Of a stretch of 64,000 nt of DNA, positions 44,686 to 54,379 are shown piece after piece; the first letter of the stretch is position 1, and every line of letters begins with the position of its first letter. The notes under the pieces are model-generated. The model was not told the origin of the DNA, did no database searches, and saw only the letters and a program-made list of their open reading frames with translations. A program made the position numbers and the translations under genes. This DNA is from Streptomyces sp. 7-21. GTDB taxonomy: Bacteria > Actinomycetota > Actinomycetes > Streptomycetales > Streptomycetaceae. The stretch lies in contig NZ_JAERRL010000005.1 of the NCBI RefSeq assembly GCF_016741785.1, positions 1 through 64,000 of the forward strand, in the 5' to 3' direction.

Positions 44686-46152
44686 TCAGACCGGGAGCGG
44701 GCGGGGCTCGTGCTGGATGCTGATCCAGTGTTCGGTGGTGAACTCGTCGATGACCCAGTGGCCGTTGAAGCGGCCGAGGCCGGAGTCCTTCTCGCCGCCG
44801 AAGGCGGCGTTGACGTCGTCGTGGACCGTGGTGTCGTTGATGTGCGTCATGCCGGCCTCGACGCGCTGGGCGAACCGCAGCCCGCGGTCGAGGTCGCGGG
44901 TGAACACCGCGCTGGACAGGCCGTATTCGGTGTCGTTGGCCAGGCGCAGCGCGTGCTCCTCGTTCTCGGCGCGGATCACCGTGGCGACCGGGCCGAAGAC
45001 CTCCTCGGAGGCGGTGGCCAGGTGCTGGCCGCCGGCGAGCAGGTGGGGCGGCAGCACCTGCCCGGTGGGCCCGGACGGCTCGCCGGAGTGCAGCAGCCGG
45101 GCGCCCTGGTCTACGGCCCGGCCGATCTTCTCCCGCACCGACGCCAGCTGCCTGGCGTTGATGACCGGCCCGATCTGGGTGCTCTCCTCGCGCGGGTCGC
45201 CGGCGCGCAGGCCGCGTACCCGCGCCAGCAGGCGGTCGAGGAACTCGTCGTGCACGGCCGCGTCGACGATGACGCGGTTGGTGGCCATGCACACCTGGCC
45301 CTGGTGGAAGTAGCTGCCGAAGGAGGCGGCGGCCACGGCGGCGTCCAGGTCGGCGTCGTCCAGCACCACCAGGGGGCCGTTGCCGCCCAGCTCCAGTGAC
45401 AGCTTCTTGATGCCGGCCGTGGCGGCGATGCCGGAGCCGACGGCCGTGGAGCCGGTGAAGGAGATGATGCGGGGGACCTCGTGCCGCGTCAGGGCGCCGC
45501 CGACGCTGCTGCCGGGGCCGATGAGCACGCTCAGCACGCCGGGCGGCAGCCCTGCCTCCTCGTAGATCTTCGCCAGCAGCAGCCCGCCGGTGACGGGGGT
45601 GTCGCCGGCGGGCTTGAGCACCACGGCGTCGCCGACGGCCAGCGCGGGCGCGACCGAGCGGTTGGAGAGGAACAGCGGGAAGTTCCACGGGCTGATCACG
45701 CCGACCACCCCGGCGGGCTGCCGGTAGACGCGGTTCTCCTTGCCGGGGGTGTCGGAGGGCACGGTGCGCATCGGCAGGAAAGCGTGGGAGGCGGCGAGCG
45801 AGGTGACGGCCCGGCAGATCGTCAGCTCCATCTCGATGCGGGCCCGCACGCAGCCGGCCTCGCGCAGCAGCCAGTCGCCGATCTCGCCGGCGCGTGCGGC
45901 CATGATCTCCGCCGCGCGGCGCAGCACCGCGGCGCGCTCGGCGGCCGGGGCGGCGCCCCACTCCCGCTGGGCGTCCCGGGCCGCCCGGCAGGCCAGGTCC
46001 ACGTCCGACTCGTCGGCCTGGGCGATCTGGGTGAGGGTCTCTCCGGTGTAGGGGTCGGTGTCCGTGAGGGCAGAGTCGGAGTTTCCGTCACGCCACTGAC
46101 CGGCGATGAGCATGCGGTCGAAGCCGGTGTAGGGGGCGGGGGTCGCGGCCAT
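44686..46152 (-). CDS. NAD(P)-dependent aldehyde dehydrogenase (benzaldehyde/vanillin type)
   Basis: A 488-residue ALDH-superfamily enzyme. The coenzyme region is SFTGSTAVGSGI, the general-base Glu lies in LELGGNGPLVVLDD, and the catalytic Cys in HQGQVCMATNRVIVD. The C-terminal EVFGPVATVIRAENEEHAL and NAAFGGEKDSGLGRFNGHW are family-typical. The overall pattern resembles benzaldehyde, salicylaldehyde and vanillin dehydrogenases. ATG at 46152 has GGAAG 6 nt upstream; a GTG two codons before is less likely. It is divergent from the MurG paralogue. Substrate is not fixed by sequence. Confidence 0.92.
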   Translation of the reverse strand: MAATPAPYTGFDRMLIAGQWRDGNSDSALTDTDPYTGETLTQIAQADESDVDLACRAARDAQREWGAAPAAERAAVLRRAAEIMAARAGEIGDWLLREAGCVRARIEMELTICRAVTSLAASHAFLPMRTVPSDTPGKENRVYRQPAGVVGVISPWNFPLFLSNRSVAPALAVGDAVVLKPAGDTPVTGGLLLAKIYEEAGLPPGVLSVLIGPGSSVGGALTRHEVPRIISFTGSTAVGSGIAATAGIKKLSLELGGNGPLVVLDDADLDAAVAAASFGSYFHQGQVCMATNRVIVDAAVHDEFLDRLLARVRGLRAGDPREESTQIGPVINARQLASVREKIGRAVDQGARLLHSGEPSGPTGQVLPPHLLAGGQHLATASEEVFGPVATVIRAENEEHALRLANDTEYGLSSAVFTRDLDRGLRFAQRVEAGMTHINDTTVHDDVNAAFGGEKDSGLGRFNGHWVIDEFTTEHWISIQHEPRPLPV

Positions 46153-46333
46153 GGGCACCTTCCGTCGCGTGGTTCGTCACAGATGTCCGCCGGGAATGGC
46201 GGCAATGCCAGGTTGCTCCCGCGGCGCGGGTGCGGCCGGGGCGCCACGCCGGGGAGGCGGCGCGGACCGGCCCGGTGCCGGCTACTGGCTCCCCGTCAGC
46301 AACGGCCCCGCGGGTCCCAGTAGGGTGCGCGGC

Positions 46334-47512
46334 GTGAACACGGCTTTCGACAACTCGCGCGCTTTCCGGCTGATCGTCACCGGCGGTGGCACGGGCGGGC
46401 ACACGTATCCCGCCCTCACCGCGATCCGTACCCTGCAATCCCGGCTGGCCGCGTCCGGCGGCACGCTTGACGTCCTGTGGATCGGGACGGCCCAGGGCCT
46501 GGAGGCCAAGGTCGCCCCGGCCGAGGGCATCGCGTTCACCACCGTGGCCACGGGCAAGATCCGCCGGTCGTCCAACCCGCTGAAGATGCTCGGCCCCGCC
46601 AACATCAAGGACATGGCGCGGGTGCCGCTGGGGGTGGCCCAGGCCAGGAAGGCCATCAGCGGGTTCGGGCCCGACGTCGTGCTCGCCACCGGCGGGTACG
46701 TCGCCGTCCCGGCCGGGCTCGCCGCCCGGATGTGCAAGCGGCCGCTGGTGCTGCACGAGCAGACCGTGCGGCTGGGGCTGGCCAACCGCAGGCTGGCGGG
46801 CTCGGCGACCCGCATCGCGGTGTCGTCGGAGTCGACGCTGCCGCTGCTGCCCGAGGCCGTGCGCTCGGCCGCCGTGGTCACCGGCAACCCGGTGCGGCCC
46901 GAGGTGCTGACGGGCAGCGCGGAGAAGGCCGTCGCCGCGCTGGGGCTGACCGGTTTCGACCGGCGGCTGCCGACGCTGTACGTCACCGGCGGCGCGCAGG
47001 GCGCCCGGCAGATCAACGACCTGGTCGCCCAGTCGCTGCCGTGGCTGCTGGAGCGGGCCAACGTGGTGCACCAGTGCGGCCCGGCCAACGTCGAGGAGCT
47101 GCGCGGCCAGGCGGCCTCGCTGCCGCCGCAGCTCGCGCAGCGCTACCACCTCACCGGCTTCGTCGGCCCGGAGCTGCCCGACGTGCTGGCGCTGGCCGAC
47201 GTCGTGCTCTCGCGCAGCGGCGCCGGGACGCTGGCGGAGCTGACCGCCCTGGGCAAGCCCGCGGTGTTCGTGCCGCTGGCGACCTCGGCCGGGAACGAGC
47301 AGGCGCACAACGCCCGGCACCTGGAGGAGAGCGGCGCCGCGGTCGCGCTCATCGGCGACGTGACGGCCGCTCAGCTGTGCGAGGCGGTGGAGCCGCTGCT
47401 GACGGACCCGGCGCGGCGCGCCGCCATGGCCGAGCGGGCCCGCGCGCACGGCCGCCCCGACGCCGCCGACCGGCTCGTCGACGTGCTGCTGGAGGCAGCT
47501 GAGGCCGGCTGA
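46334..47512 (+). CDS. MurG-like UDP-GlcNAc transferase (paralogue outside dcw cluster)
   Basis: A 392-residue GT28 enzyme with MurG motifs: LIVTGGGTGGHTYPALTAIR (lipid I side), LHEQTVRLGLANRRLA, LYVTGGAQGARQINDLVAQS, and LSRSGAGTLAELTALGKPAV with the UDP-GlcNAc-binding Glu. MurG adds GlcNAc to lipid I to make lipid II. The neighbours here are metabolic, not the division/cell-wall cluster, so this is probably the second MurG known from streptomycetes; whether it acts on lipid I is open. Start GTG at 46334 follows TAGGGTGCGC, a weak site. Confidence 0.88.
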   Translation: MNTAFDNSRAFRLIVTGGGTGGHTYPALTAIRTLQSRLAASGGTLDVLWIGTAQGLEAKVAPAEGIAFTTVATGKIRRSSNPLKMLGPANIKDMARVPLGVAQARKAISGFGPDVVLATGGYVAVPAGLAARMCKRPLVLHEQTVRLGLANRRLAGSATRIAVSSESTLPLLPEAVRSAAVVTGNPVRPEVLTGSAEKAVAALGLTGFDRRLPTLYVTGGAQGARQINDLVAQSLPWLLERANVVHQCGPANVEELRGQAASLPPQLAQRYHLTGFVGPELPDVLALADVVLSRSGAGTLAELTALGKPAVFVPLATSAGNEQAHNARHLEESGAAVALIGDVTAAQLCEAVEPLLTDPARRAAMAERARAHGRPDAADRLVDVLLEAAEAG

Positions 47513-47535
47513 CGCCGGCCCGGCCCCGGCCCGGC

Positions 47536-48390
47536 TCAGCCGCGGCGGCCGGGCGGCCCGGCCTCGACGCGGGCGAGCAGCCGCCCGAACGGCGCCCGCT
47601 GCTCGCTGAGGTGCTCCAGCCACCAGGTGACGCCCGCCGCCGCGTACCGCGCGCACGTGCCGTCCCCGGGGCCGGCCGTGACGCCCGTCAGGGCGACGTC
47701 GAACGGCGCGTCACGGCCGGGGCGGCCCCCGGCGCGGCTGCGGCGTATGCCGTGGATGCGGGCGATGCCGGCGGCCAGGGCGTCCGGGTCCCGCGTCATC
47801 CGGCCGCGCGCGTCGTCGCCGTTGATGACCCAGCCGTCCCAGCGCGCCGCCCGGCGCTGGGCGGCGCGGCTGCCGCCGCCGACCCAGACCGGCACGCGCG
47901 GGCGCTGGAGCGGCACCGGCGCCAGCGTGACGCCGTCGGCGGTGTAGTGCGGCCCGGCGTGCGCGACCTGCTCGCCGCGCCACAGCGCGGCGAGCAGGTC
48001 CAGCGCCTCGTCGAGCATCTCCGCCCGCATCCGCGCCGGGTGCGGCTCGCCGAACGCCGCGAACTCCGCCGGCACGCCGCCCGCGCCCACGCCCAGCGTC
48101 ACCCGGCCGCCGCTGAGCCGGTCGAGCGCGGCGACCGCGCTGGCCACGACCGCCGGGCGGCGGCGCGGCAGCGGCGTGACGGCGGGGCCGAGCCGCACCC
48201 GGGCCGTCGCCTGCGCCACCGCCCCGAGCAGCACCCACGGATCGGCCGAGGGCACGCCCCAGGCGAAGGCGAGGTGGTCCCACAGGAACACCGCCTCCCA
48301 GCCGGCGGCCTCGGCCGCCCGCGCCAGCTCCACGACCCGGGCGGGCTCGGCCAGCGAGCCGAACGTGCGGATGTCCACCCCGTACCTCAT
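47536..48390 (-). CDS. F420-dependent LLM-class oxidoreductase
   Basis: A 284-residue luciferase-like monooxygenase-fold protein. Typical reading: VELARAAEAAGWEAVFLWDH, then LGAVAQATARVRLGPAVTPL, VVASAVAALDRLSGGRVTLG and GVGAGGVPAEFAAFGE. In actinobacteria such enzymes mainly use the deazaflavin F420. The C-terminal part is short and Arg-rich. Start ATG at 48390. It converges with the MurG-like gene and is divergent from the LPMO. The substrate cannot be given. Confidence 0.88.
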   Translation of the reverse strand: MRYGVDIRTFGSLAEPARVVELARAAEAAGWEAVFLWDHLAFAWGVPSADPWVLLGAVAQATARVRLGPAVTPLPRRRPAVVASAVAALDRLSGGRVTLGVGAGGVPAEFAAFGEPHPARMRAEMLDEALDLLAALWRGEQVAHAGPHYTADGVTLAPVPLQRPRVPVWVGGGSRAAQRRAARWDGWVINGDDARGRMTRDPDALAAGIARIHGIRRSRAGGRPGRDAPFDVALTGVTAGPGDGTCARYAAAGVTWWLEHLSEQRAPFGRLLARVEAGPPGRRG

Positions 48391-48514
48391 GTCCTCATCG
48401 TCGCAGCGGGGCCGGACAACGGCCTCCCGGAGACGCGGGCTGCCACTCCTGGGAAAGACCCGTGCACGAGGGGTGGTGCCGTTGGTATGCCGCAGTTAAA
48501 ATCCAGGTGAAATA

Positions 48515-48528
48515 TGGGAGCGCTCCCA
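48515..48528. promoter_or_regulatory. CebR operator (perfect 14-bp palindrome)
   Basis: TGGGAGCGCTCCCA exactly matches the CebR box of streptomycetes, the site of the cellobiose-responsive LacI-type repressor of cellulose use. It lies 56 bp upstream of the AA10 LPMO start, where a repressor would block transcription. Confidence 0.93.
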
Positions 48529-48584
48529 ATCTGGAAAGCGTCGCAAGACCCCCCACCACTTCCGGAAGACGGAGATCGCACAGC

Positions 48585-49262
48585 ATGTACGCACACGCCC
48601 CTGCCCGCCGCTGGACGCTGCGGGTCATCGCACCGGTGGTGGCCGGCGTCGTCGGCCTCATCACCCTGTTCCTGAGCCCCTGGACCGACTCCGCCCGCGC
48701 CCACGGCTCCATCGTGGACCCGGCTTCGCGCGCCTACGGCTGCTGGGAGCGCTGGGGTAACGACCACATGAACCCGGCCATGGAGCAGGAAGACCCCATG
48801 TGCTGGCAGGCCTACCAGGAAAACCCGAACACCATGTGGAACTGGATGAGCCTGTTCCGCGAGAACCTGGCGGGCGACTTCCGGGGCAACATCCCCGACG
48901 GCCAGCTGTGCAGCGCCGGTAACGCGCAGGGCGGCCTGGCCAGCTCGCTCGACAACCCCGGTCCCTGGACCACCACGGACGTCTCCACCGACTTCAGCGT
49001 CCACCTGTACGACACCGCCAGCCACGGCGCCGACTACTTCCAGGTCTACGTGACCAAGCAGGGCTTCGACCCGACCACGGACTCGCTGGGCTGGGACGAC
49101 CTTGAGCTGGTCGCCGAGACCGGCAGCTACGCCCCGGCGCAGGACATCACCTTCGACGTCAGCGCCCCGGGCCGCAGCGGCCACCACATCGTCTACACGA
49201 TCTGGCAGGCCTCGCACCTGGACCAGACCTACTTCATCTGCAGCGACGTCAACTTCGTCTGA
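48585..49262 (+). CDS. lytic polysaccharide monooxygenase, AA10
   Basis: A 225-residue secreted copper enzyme. The signal peptide (residues 1-39, ending SARA) is cut before His, so the mature protein begins HGSIVDPASRAYGCWERWGN and His1 forms the copper histidine brace. The second brace His is probably that in LYDTASHGADYFQVYV, with DLELVAETGSYAPAQDITF and the final YFICSDVNFV completing the fold. There is no carbohydrate-binding module, so it is a single-domain AA10. It oxidises crystalline chitin or cellulose; the CebR box in front favours cellulose. A hairpin terminator follows at 49296. Confidence 0.95.
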   Translation: MYAHAPARRWTLRVIAPVVAGVVGLITLFLSPWTDSARAHGSIVDPASRAYGCWERWGNDHMNPAMEQEDPMCWQAYQENPNTMWNWMSLFRENLAGDFRGNIPDGQLCSAGNAQGGLASSLDNPGPWTTTDVSTDFSVHLYDTASHGADYFQVYVTKQGFDPTTDSLGWDDLELVAETGSYAPAQDITFDVSAPGRSGHHIVYTIWQASHLDQTYFICSDVNFV

Positions 49263-49295
49263 CGTCCGCCACAGCGGCGCTTGACGGACGTGTGC

Positions 49296-49325
49296 AAGCC
49301 CCGGTGCCCTCGGGCGCCGGGGCTT
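49296..49325 (+). terminator. hairpin terminator after the LPMO gene
   Basis: AAGCCCCGGTGCC and GGCGCCGGGGCTT pair around CTCG. It lies 34 nt after the stop codon. Confidence 0.8.
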
Positions 49326-49428
49326 CGCGCATGCCGCCGTTGACCCGCCCCGGCGGCGGTGCTACAACCCCCACGACCCCGCGCGGACAGGGGCGGATCC
49401 CGGCGGGCGCGAGACGGGAGGCGGCGGC

Positions 49429-51022
49429 ATGGGCGACCTTCTCCTCCGCGGCGCCACCGTCGTGGACGGCACCGGCGCCCCCCGGCCGGAGGGCCGACGT
49501 CACCGTCACCGGCGGCCTGATCGAGGCCATCGGCGGCCCGCTGCCCACCGCCCGCCGCACCATCGACGCGACCGGGCTCGTGCTCAGCCCCGGCTTCATC
49601 GACATGCACGCCCACTCCGACCTCGCCCTGCTCGCCGACCCGGCGCACGAAGCGAAGGTCTGCCAGGGCGTGACCTGCGAGGTGCTGGGCCAGGACGGCC
49701 TGTCCTACGCCCCCGCCGACGAGGTGACGCTGCCGCAGCTGCGCCGCGCCCTCGCCGGCTGGAACGGCGACCCGCCCGGCCTGGACTACGGCTGGCGCGA
49801 CGTCGCCGGCTACCTGGCCCGGCTGGACCAGGGCATCGCCGTCCACGCCTGCTACCTGGTGCCGCAGGGCACGGTGCGGGCGCTGGCCATGGGCTGGGAG
49901 AACCGGCCGCCCACCCCGGCCGAGCTGGACCGGCAGCGGGAGCTGGTCGCCGCCGGGCTGCGCGAGGGCGCGGCCGGCATGTCCAGCGGGCTCACCTACG
50001 CCCCCGGCGGCTACGCCAGCACGGACGAGCTGACCGAACTGTGCCGCGTCGTCGCCGCGTTCGGCGGCCTGTACGTGCCGCACCACCGGTCGTACGGCGC
50101 GGGGGCGCTGGCGGCCTACGCGGAGATGACCGAGGTCGCCCGCCGCGCCGGCTGCCGCCTGCACCTGGCGCACGCCACCCTCAACTACCCGGTGAACGCG
50201 GGGCGCGCGCCCGAGCTGCTGGCGCTGCTCGCCGACGCCGCCGCCGCGGGCACCGACCTGTCCCTGGACAGCTACCCCTACCTGCCCGGCTCGACCACGC
50301 TCGCCGCGCTGCTGCCCGGCTGGGCCGCCGAGGGCGGCCCGGAGCGCACCCTGGCGCGGCTGCGGGACCCGGCCGCGCTGGCGCGCATCCGCCACGCCCT
50401 GGAGACTGAGGGCTCCGACGGCTGCCACGGCGTGCCCGTGGACTGGGCCACCATCCGCGTCGCCGGCTCCCGCGACCCGGCCGCCGTGGGCCGGACCATC
50501 GCCGAGCTGGCCGCCGCCTCCGGCCGGCCGCCGTTCGAGGTCTGCCGCGGCCTGCTGCTGGGCGACGAGCTGTCCACGGCGGTCCTCCAGCTCGTCGGCA
50601 ACGAGGAGAACGTCCGCGCCCTCATGCGCCACCCGGCGCACACCGGCGGCAGCGACGGGCTGCTCGGCCCGGCCCGGCCGCACCCGCGGGCGTGGGGGAC
50701 GTTCCCGCGCTACCTCGGCCACTACGTCCGGGAGGAGGGCGTGCTCGGCCTGGAGGAGTGCGTCGCCCACCTCACCGGCCGCCCGGCGCGGCGGCTGCGG
50801 CTGCGCCGCCGGGGCCTGGTGGCCGAGGGCTACCACGCCGACCTGGTGCTGTTCGACCCCGCCACGGTGCGGGACACCGCGACGTTCGACGAGCCGCGGC
50901 GGCTGCCCGAGGGCATCCCGCACGTCTTCGTCGGCGGCGTGCCCGTGGTGCGCGACGGCCGCCGCACCGGCGCGCTGCCGGGCCGGGCGCTGCGGCGCGG
51001 CCCGGACGGCACCGTCGGGTAG
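49429..51022 (+). pseudogene. N-acyl-D-amino-acid deacylase-like amidohydrolase, one frameshift near the start
   Basis: ATG at 49429 gives MGDLLLRGATVVDGTGAPRP, the canonical start of D-aminoacylases. Then the frame slips at about 49479-49493 and continues one base away as ADVTVTGGLIEAIGGPL. Removing one base from CCCCCC or GGAGGG restores a protein of about 530 residues. Metal-site motifs follow: FIDMHAHSDLALL, LEVLGQDGLS-like CEVLGQDGLSYAP, RSYGAGALAAYAEM, LHLAHATLNYP, and GGSDGLLGPARPHPRAWGTF with the catalytic Asp. Dihydroorotase/N-acyl-D-Asp/Glu deacylase family, zinc-dependent. As deposited the gene is broken. Confidence 0.82.
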
Positions 51023-51030
51023 GCCCCGCC

Positions 51031-51933
51031 TCAGCCCTTGACGGAGCCGGCGGCCAGGCCGGCCACGTAGAACCGCTGGAGCGCCACGTACAGCACGACG
51101 CACGGCACCATCGCGATCACCGCCCCGGCCGCCAGCAGCCCGAAGTCGACCGTGCCGTAGGTGCCCTGCTGGAGGTTGGCCAGGGTCACCGGCAGCGTGT
51201 ACAGGTCCTGGTCGGTCAGGAAGGTGAGGGCGCCGAGAAACTCCGTCCACGAGGCGAGGAACGCGTACAGCGCGACCGTCGCGATGCCGGGCGTGATCAG
51301 CGGCCGCAGCACCGACAGCAGCATCCGCGGCGTGCCGGCGCCGTCGACGTGCCCGGAGTCCTCCAGCTCGCTGGGGACGGCGGCGAAGGAGTTCCGCATC
51401 ACGAACACGCCGAAGGGCAGGTTGAGCGTGGTGTAGAACATCACCAGGCCCAGCAGGGAGTCGGTCAGCCCCATGCTGTTCATTTGGAGGTACAGGGGCG
51501 TGAGGATGGCCTGGAACGGCACCATCATCGTCAGCACCAGCACGCTGAACAGCGCCCCCCGGCCGCGGAAGCTGAAGCGGGCGAAGCCGTAGCCGGCCAG
51601 CGTCGCCAGCAGGGCGGTGAAGGCGGCGGTGGCCAGCGAGACGATCAGGCTGTTGACGATGGAGCGGGCCAGTTCGCCGTCGGTGAGCAGCGTGCGGAAG
51701 TTGGTGCCCGTCCAGTCGAAGAACGTGGACCAGCTCGGCTCGCCGACGACCACGTCGTTGGGCTGGAGCGAGCGCATCAGCGCGAAGACGAGCGGCACCG
51801 CGAAGACGAGCGCCGCCCCGCCGCCGCCGAGCACGTAGAGCAGGATCTTGACGCGGGACTCGTGGTCCCTGCCCCGCGCCGGACGGTCGCGCCGCGCCGC
51901 TCGGGCGGGCCGGTGGGTGACGGTGGTGGTCAT
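51031..51933 (-). CDS. carbohydrate ABC transporter permease (MalG/CUT1 type)
   Basis: A 300-residue inner-membrane permease with six helices. The EAA loop reads SELEDSGHVDGAGTPRMLLSVLRPLITPG (motif split as ELEDSGHVDGAGTPRMLL then LRPLITPG), and SWTEFLGALTFLTDQDLYTL is typical of the MalG side. ATG at 51933 is 18 bp after the stop of its partner permease. With the upstream permease and lipoprotein it forms a CUT1 importer for oligosaccharides; no ATPase is encoded here, so it probably shares MsiK, the multi-use ATPase of streptomycetes. Confidence 0.93.
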   Translation of the reverse strand: MTTTVTHRPARAARRDRPARGRDHESRVKILLYVLGGGGAALVFAVPLVFALMRSLQPNDVVVGEPSWSTFFDWTGTNFRTLLTDGELARSIVNSLIVSLATAAFTALLATLAGYGFARFSFRGRGALFSVLVLTMMVPFQAILTPLYLQMNSMGLTDSLLGLVMFYTTLNLPFGVFVMRNSFAAVPSELEDSGHVDGAGTPRMLLSVLRPLITPGIATVALYAFLASWTEFLGALTFLTDQDLYTLPVTLANLQQGTYGTVDFGLLAAGAVIAMVPCVVLYVALQRFYVAGLAAGSVKG

Positions 51934-51950
51934 GGCGCAGTGGGTCCTTC

Positions 51951-52859
51951 TCAGTCCTTCTCGCGGAGCAGCCAGAACTGCACGGCGGCGATGACGGCGA
52001 TGAGCAGCACGAGGATCAGGGACATCGCGGTGGCCGCGCCCAGCTGGAGGTCGACGAACGCCCGCCGGTAGATCGACATCACGACGGTGGTGGTCTCCGA
52101 GCCGGGCCCGCCCTGGGTGAGGATGTAGAACTGGGTGAAGGCGAGGAACGAGCCGATCACGGAGATGACCGTGCTCAGCGCGATCGCCCGGCGGATCATC
52201 GGGATGGTGATCTCCCGCTCGATACGCCACCAGCTGGCGCCGTCCATCTCCGCCGACTCGTAGACCTCGCGGGGGATGCCCTGCATGGCCGACATCAGCA
52301 GCACCATCGTCAGCCCCGAGGCGCCCCAGATCACCATCACGCAGATCAGGCCGGTGGCGAGCTTGCCGTCGATCAGCCAGGCCGTCGTGCCGTCGGTGAT
52401 GCCCAGGGCGCGCAGCAGCACGTTGACGCCGCCGCTGGTGGGCTGGGCCTCCAGCAGCGTGATGAAACTGATGGTGGTCAGGCCGATGATGAACGGCAGG
52501 AAGAAGATGGTGCGCAGCAGGGTGGCGCCGCGCCGGTTGGAGCGGACCAGGACGGCCAGCCCGTAGCCGAGCGCCAGGATGGGCAGGGTCACGATCGCGG
52601 TGTAGACGACCGTGTAGATCACCGACTGCTTGAACACCGGGTCGGACAGGGCCAGTTCGTAGTTGCGCAGGCCGATGAACTCGTACGGCCCGATCAGCGG
52701 GAAGTCGGTGAGCGAGATGTAGACCGCGACGAGAAGCGGCGTGAAGACGAAGATGACGGTCATCAGCACGGCCGGGGTCACCAGCGCCAGCCCGGTGCGC
52801 GCGGGATGGGTGAGCGAACCCCGGCGGCGCCGGGCGGGTCGGGTGGTCGTGGCGCTCAT
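51951..52859 (-). CDS. sugar ABC transporter permease (MalF/CUT1 type)
   Basis: A 302-residue permease. Helix 1 follows RTGLALVTPAVLMTVIFVF, the EAA loop is REVYESAEMDGASWWRIERE with ITIPMIRRA, and QFYILTQGGPGSETTTVVMS near the end is the hallmark of MalF-like subunits. The start ATG at 52859 overlaps the stop of the lipoprotein gene by 4 bp. It forms the heterodimeric channel with the next gene product. Confidence 0.94.
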   Translation of the reverse strand: MSATTTRPARRRRGSLTHPARTGLALVTPAVLMTVIFVFTPLLVAVYISLTDFPLIGPYEFIGLRNYELALSDPVFKQSVIYTVVYTAIVTLPILALGYGLAVLVRSNRRGATLLRTIFFLPFIIGLTTISFITLLEAQPTSGGVNVLLRALGITDGTTAWLIDGKLATGLICVMVIWGASGLTMVLLMSAMQGIPREVYESAEMDGASWWRIEREITIPMIRRAIALSTVISVIGSFLAFTQFYILTQGGPGSETTTVVMSIYRRAFVDLQLGAATAMSLILVLLIAVIAAVQFWLLREKD

Positions 52860-54169
52860 GCGTCCCCCTGACGCAGGATGTCGTCGAAGCCCCGCTGCGC
52901 CTCGGCGAGCGCGCCGTCGACGTCTCCGCCGAAGACGGCGCGCCGGAACATGGCCAGCCAGGGACCGTCGCTCTGGTTAAAGATGCGGTTGTAGGCCAGG
53001 GTCAGCGGGGCGTAGCCCGCGTCGATCTGGAGCAGTGAGGGCAGCGCGAGCGGATACCGCTCGCGGAAGGCGGGCGTCGCGGCGTCGGACCTGATGGGGA
53101 TGTAGCCGGACTCCGGCAGCCGCGTCTGCTGCTCCAGCTCCAGGCAGAACCGGACGAACTCCCAGGCGGCCGACGGGTTCTGCGCGCCGTTGGGGAGGCA
53201 GAAGTTGTTGCCGCCGTCGAAGAAGGACTGGCCTCCGTCCGGGCCGGACAGCAGCCTCACCTCGGTGTGGTCCAGCAGGGCCGGCGGCGCGTCGGGGACG
53301 ACGACGCCGTAGCCGATGGGCATCAGCGCCACCTTGCCCTGGTGGTACGGGGCGGGCCAGCGGGCGCCGTCCTCCGCCTCGGCGTGGGGCGGGACCAGCT
53401 CCTCCTCCCACAGGGTGCGCAGCAGCTGAAGGGTGCGGCGCAGCGCGTCGTTGCCCTCGATGCTGCCGCGCTGGCGGCCGATCGGGCCGTCGATGAGATC
53501 GGCCCCGGCGGCCCAGATGTGCGGCTGGGTGACGAAGGCCAGGGCGCCGCTGCCGTTGCCGGGGAACATCCAGCCGTAGGTGTCCGGGCCGAGCGCGGAG
53601 ACGGCCCGGGCGGCCTCCAGGTAGCCCTCGAAGGAGCCGGTGGCGTCGTCGACGGTGAAGCCGGCGCGGTCCAGCAGCTCGGCGTTGCACCACATCGCCG
53701 AGTTGTCGGCGAGGGACGGCACGCCGTAGTAGCGGCCGTCCTGTTCGGCCAGCGCCAGGTGCCCGGGGCTGAGCTGGTCGCGGAACGGCAGCTCCTCGAT
53801 CAGCGGGGTGAGGTCGGCGAAGACCCCGCGGTGGATGAACAGGGCGGAGTTGATGTCGTCGATGTCGACCAGGTCGGGCATGCGGCCGCCGCGGATGGCG
53901 GTGGCGAGCTTGGTGACGTACTGCCCGTCCTGGACCGGGGTGAGATCGACGCGGATGCGGTCCTGCGCGGCGTGGAACAGGTCGATGAGCAGCTGCGCCG
54001 ACCGCTGGATGCCGCCGCGGCACCACATCGAGACCGTGCCGCTGGCGTCGCGGCCGAACCCCGGTTCCGTGACGTCGATCGGCGGGGGCGACTTGGCGCA
54101 GCCGCCCAGGAACGCGCCCGCCGCGCCGGCCCCCAGCAGGGAGAGGAAACGGGCCCGAGTCAGCTCCAT
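52856..54169 (-). CDS. extracellular sugar-binding lipoprotein
   Basis: A 437-residue solute-binding protein. The lipobox is FLGGC at residues 20-24 after RARFLSLLGAGAAGA. The SBP_bac_1 fold is seen in GTVSMWCRGGIQRSAQLLID, AIRGGRMPDLVDIDDINSAL, the hinge region GVPSLADNSAMWCNAELLDR, and GGNNFCLPNGAQNPSAAWEF. It captures the oligosaccharide for the two permeases downstream. ATG at 54169; the longer frame to 54274 lacks coding sense. The gene is divergent from the LacI regulator, which probably controls the operon from the 210-bp gap. Confidence 0.93.
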   Translation of the reverse strand: MELTRARFLSLLGAGAAGAFLGGCAKSPPPIDVTEPGFGRDASGTVSMWCRGGIQRSAQLLIDLFHAAQDRIRVDLTPVQDGQYVTKLATAIRGGRMPDLVDIDDINSALFIHRGVFADLTPLIEELPFRDQLSPGHLALAEQDGRYYGVPSLADNSAMWCNAELLDRAGFTVDDATGSFEGYLEAARAVSALGPDTYGWMFPGNGSGALAFVTQPHIWAAGADLIDGPIGRQRGSIEGNDALRRTLQLLRTLWEEELVPPHAEAEDGARWPAPYHQGKVALMPIGYGVVVPDAPPALLDHTEVRLLSGPDGGQSFFDGGNNFCLPNGAQNPSAAWEFVRFCLELEQQTRLPESGYIPIRSDAATPAFRERYPLALPSLLQIDAGYAPLTLAYNRIFNQSDGPWLAMFRRAVFGGDVDGALAEAQRGFDDILRQGDA

Positions 54170-54379
54170 CGCGCTTGCCCCATTCGTCCGTCCACGGCCT
54201 GTGCTTCCACCCGTCAAGGAAACGCCAGGAAAACGATGTCCGCAGACCATAGAAGCGCGGCATGGGTGCGTCAATCCCTCGTAACCGCCTTATTTTCAGG
54301 GCCCTCCCACCCCTTGCCCGACCTGGAGGAAACGCTGAGACTGTTCAGAAGGAAAGGCAAGGAAAACTCGGAGGCGCCC

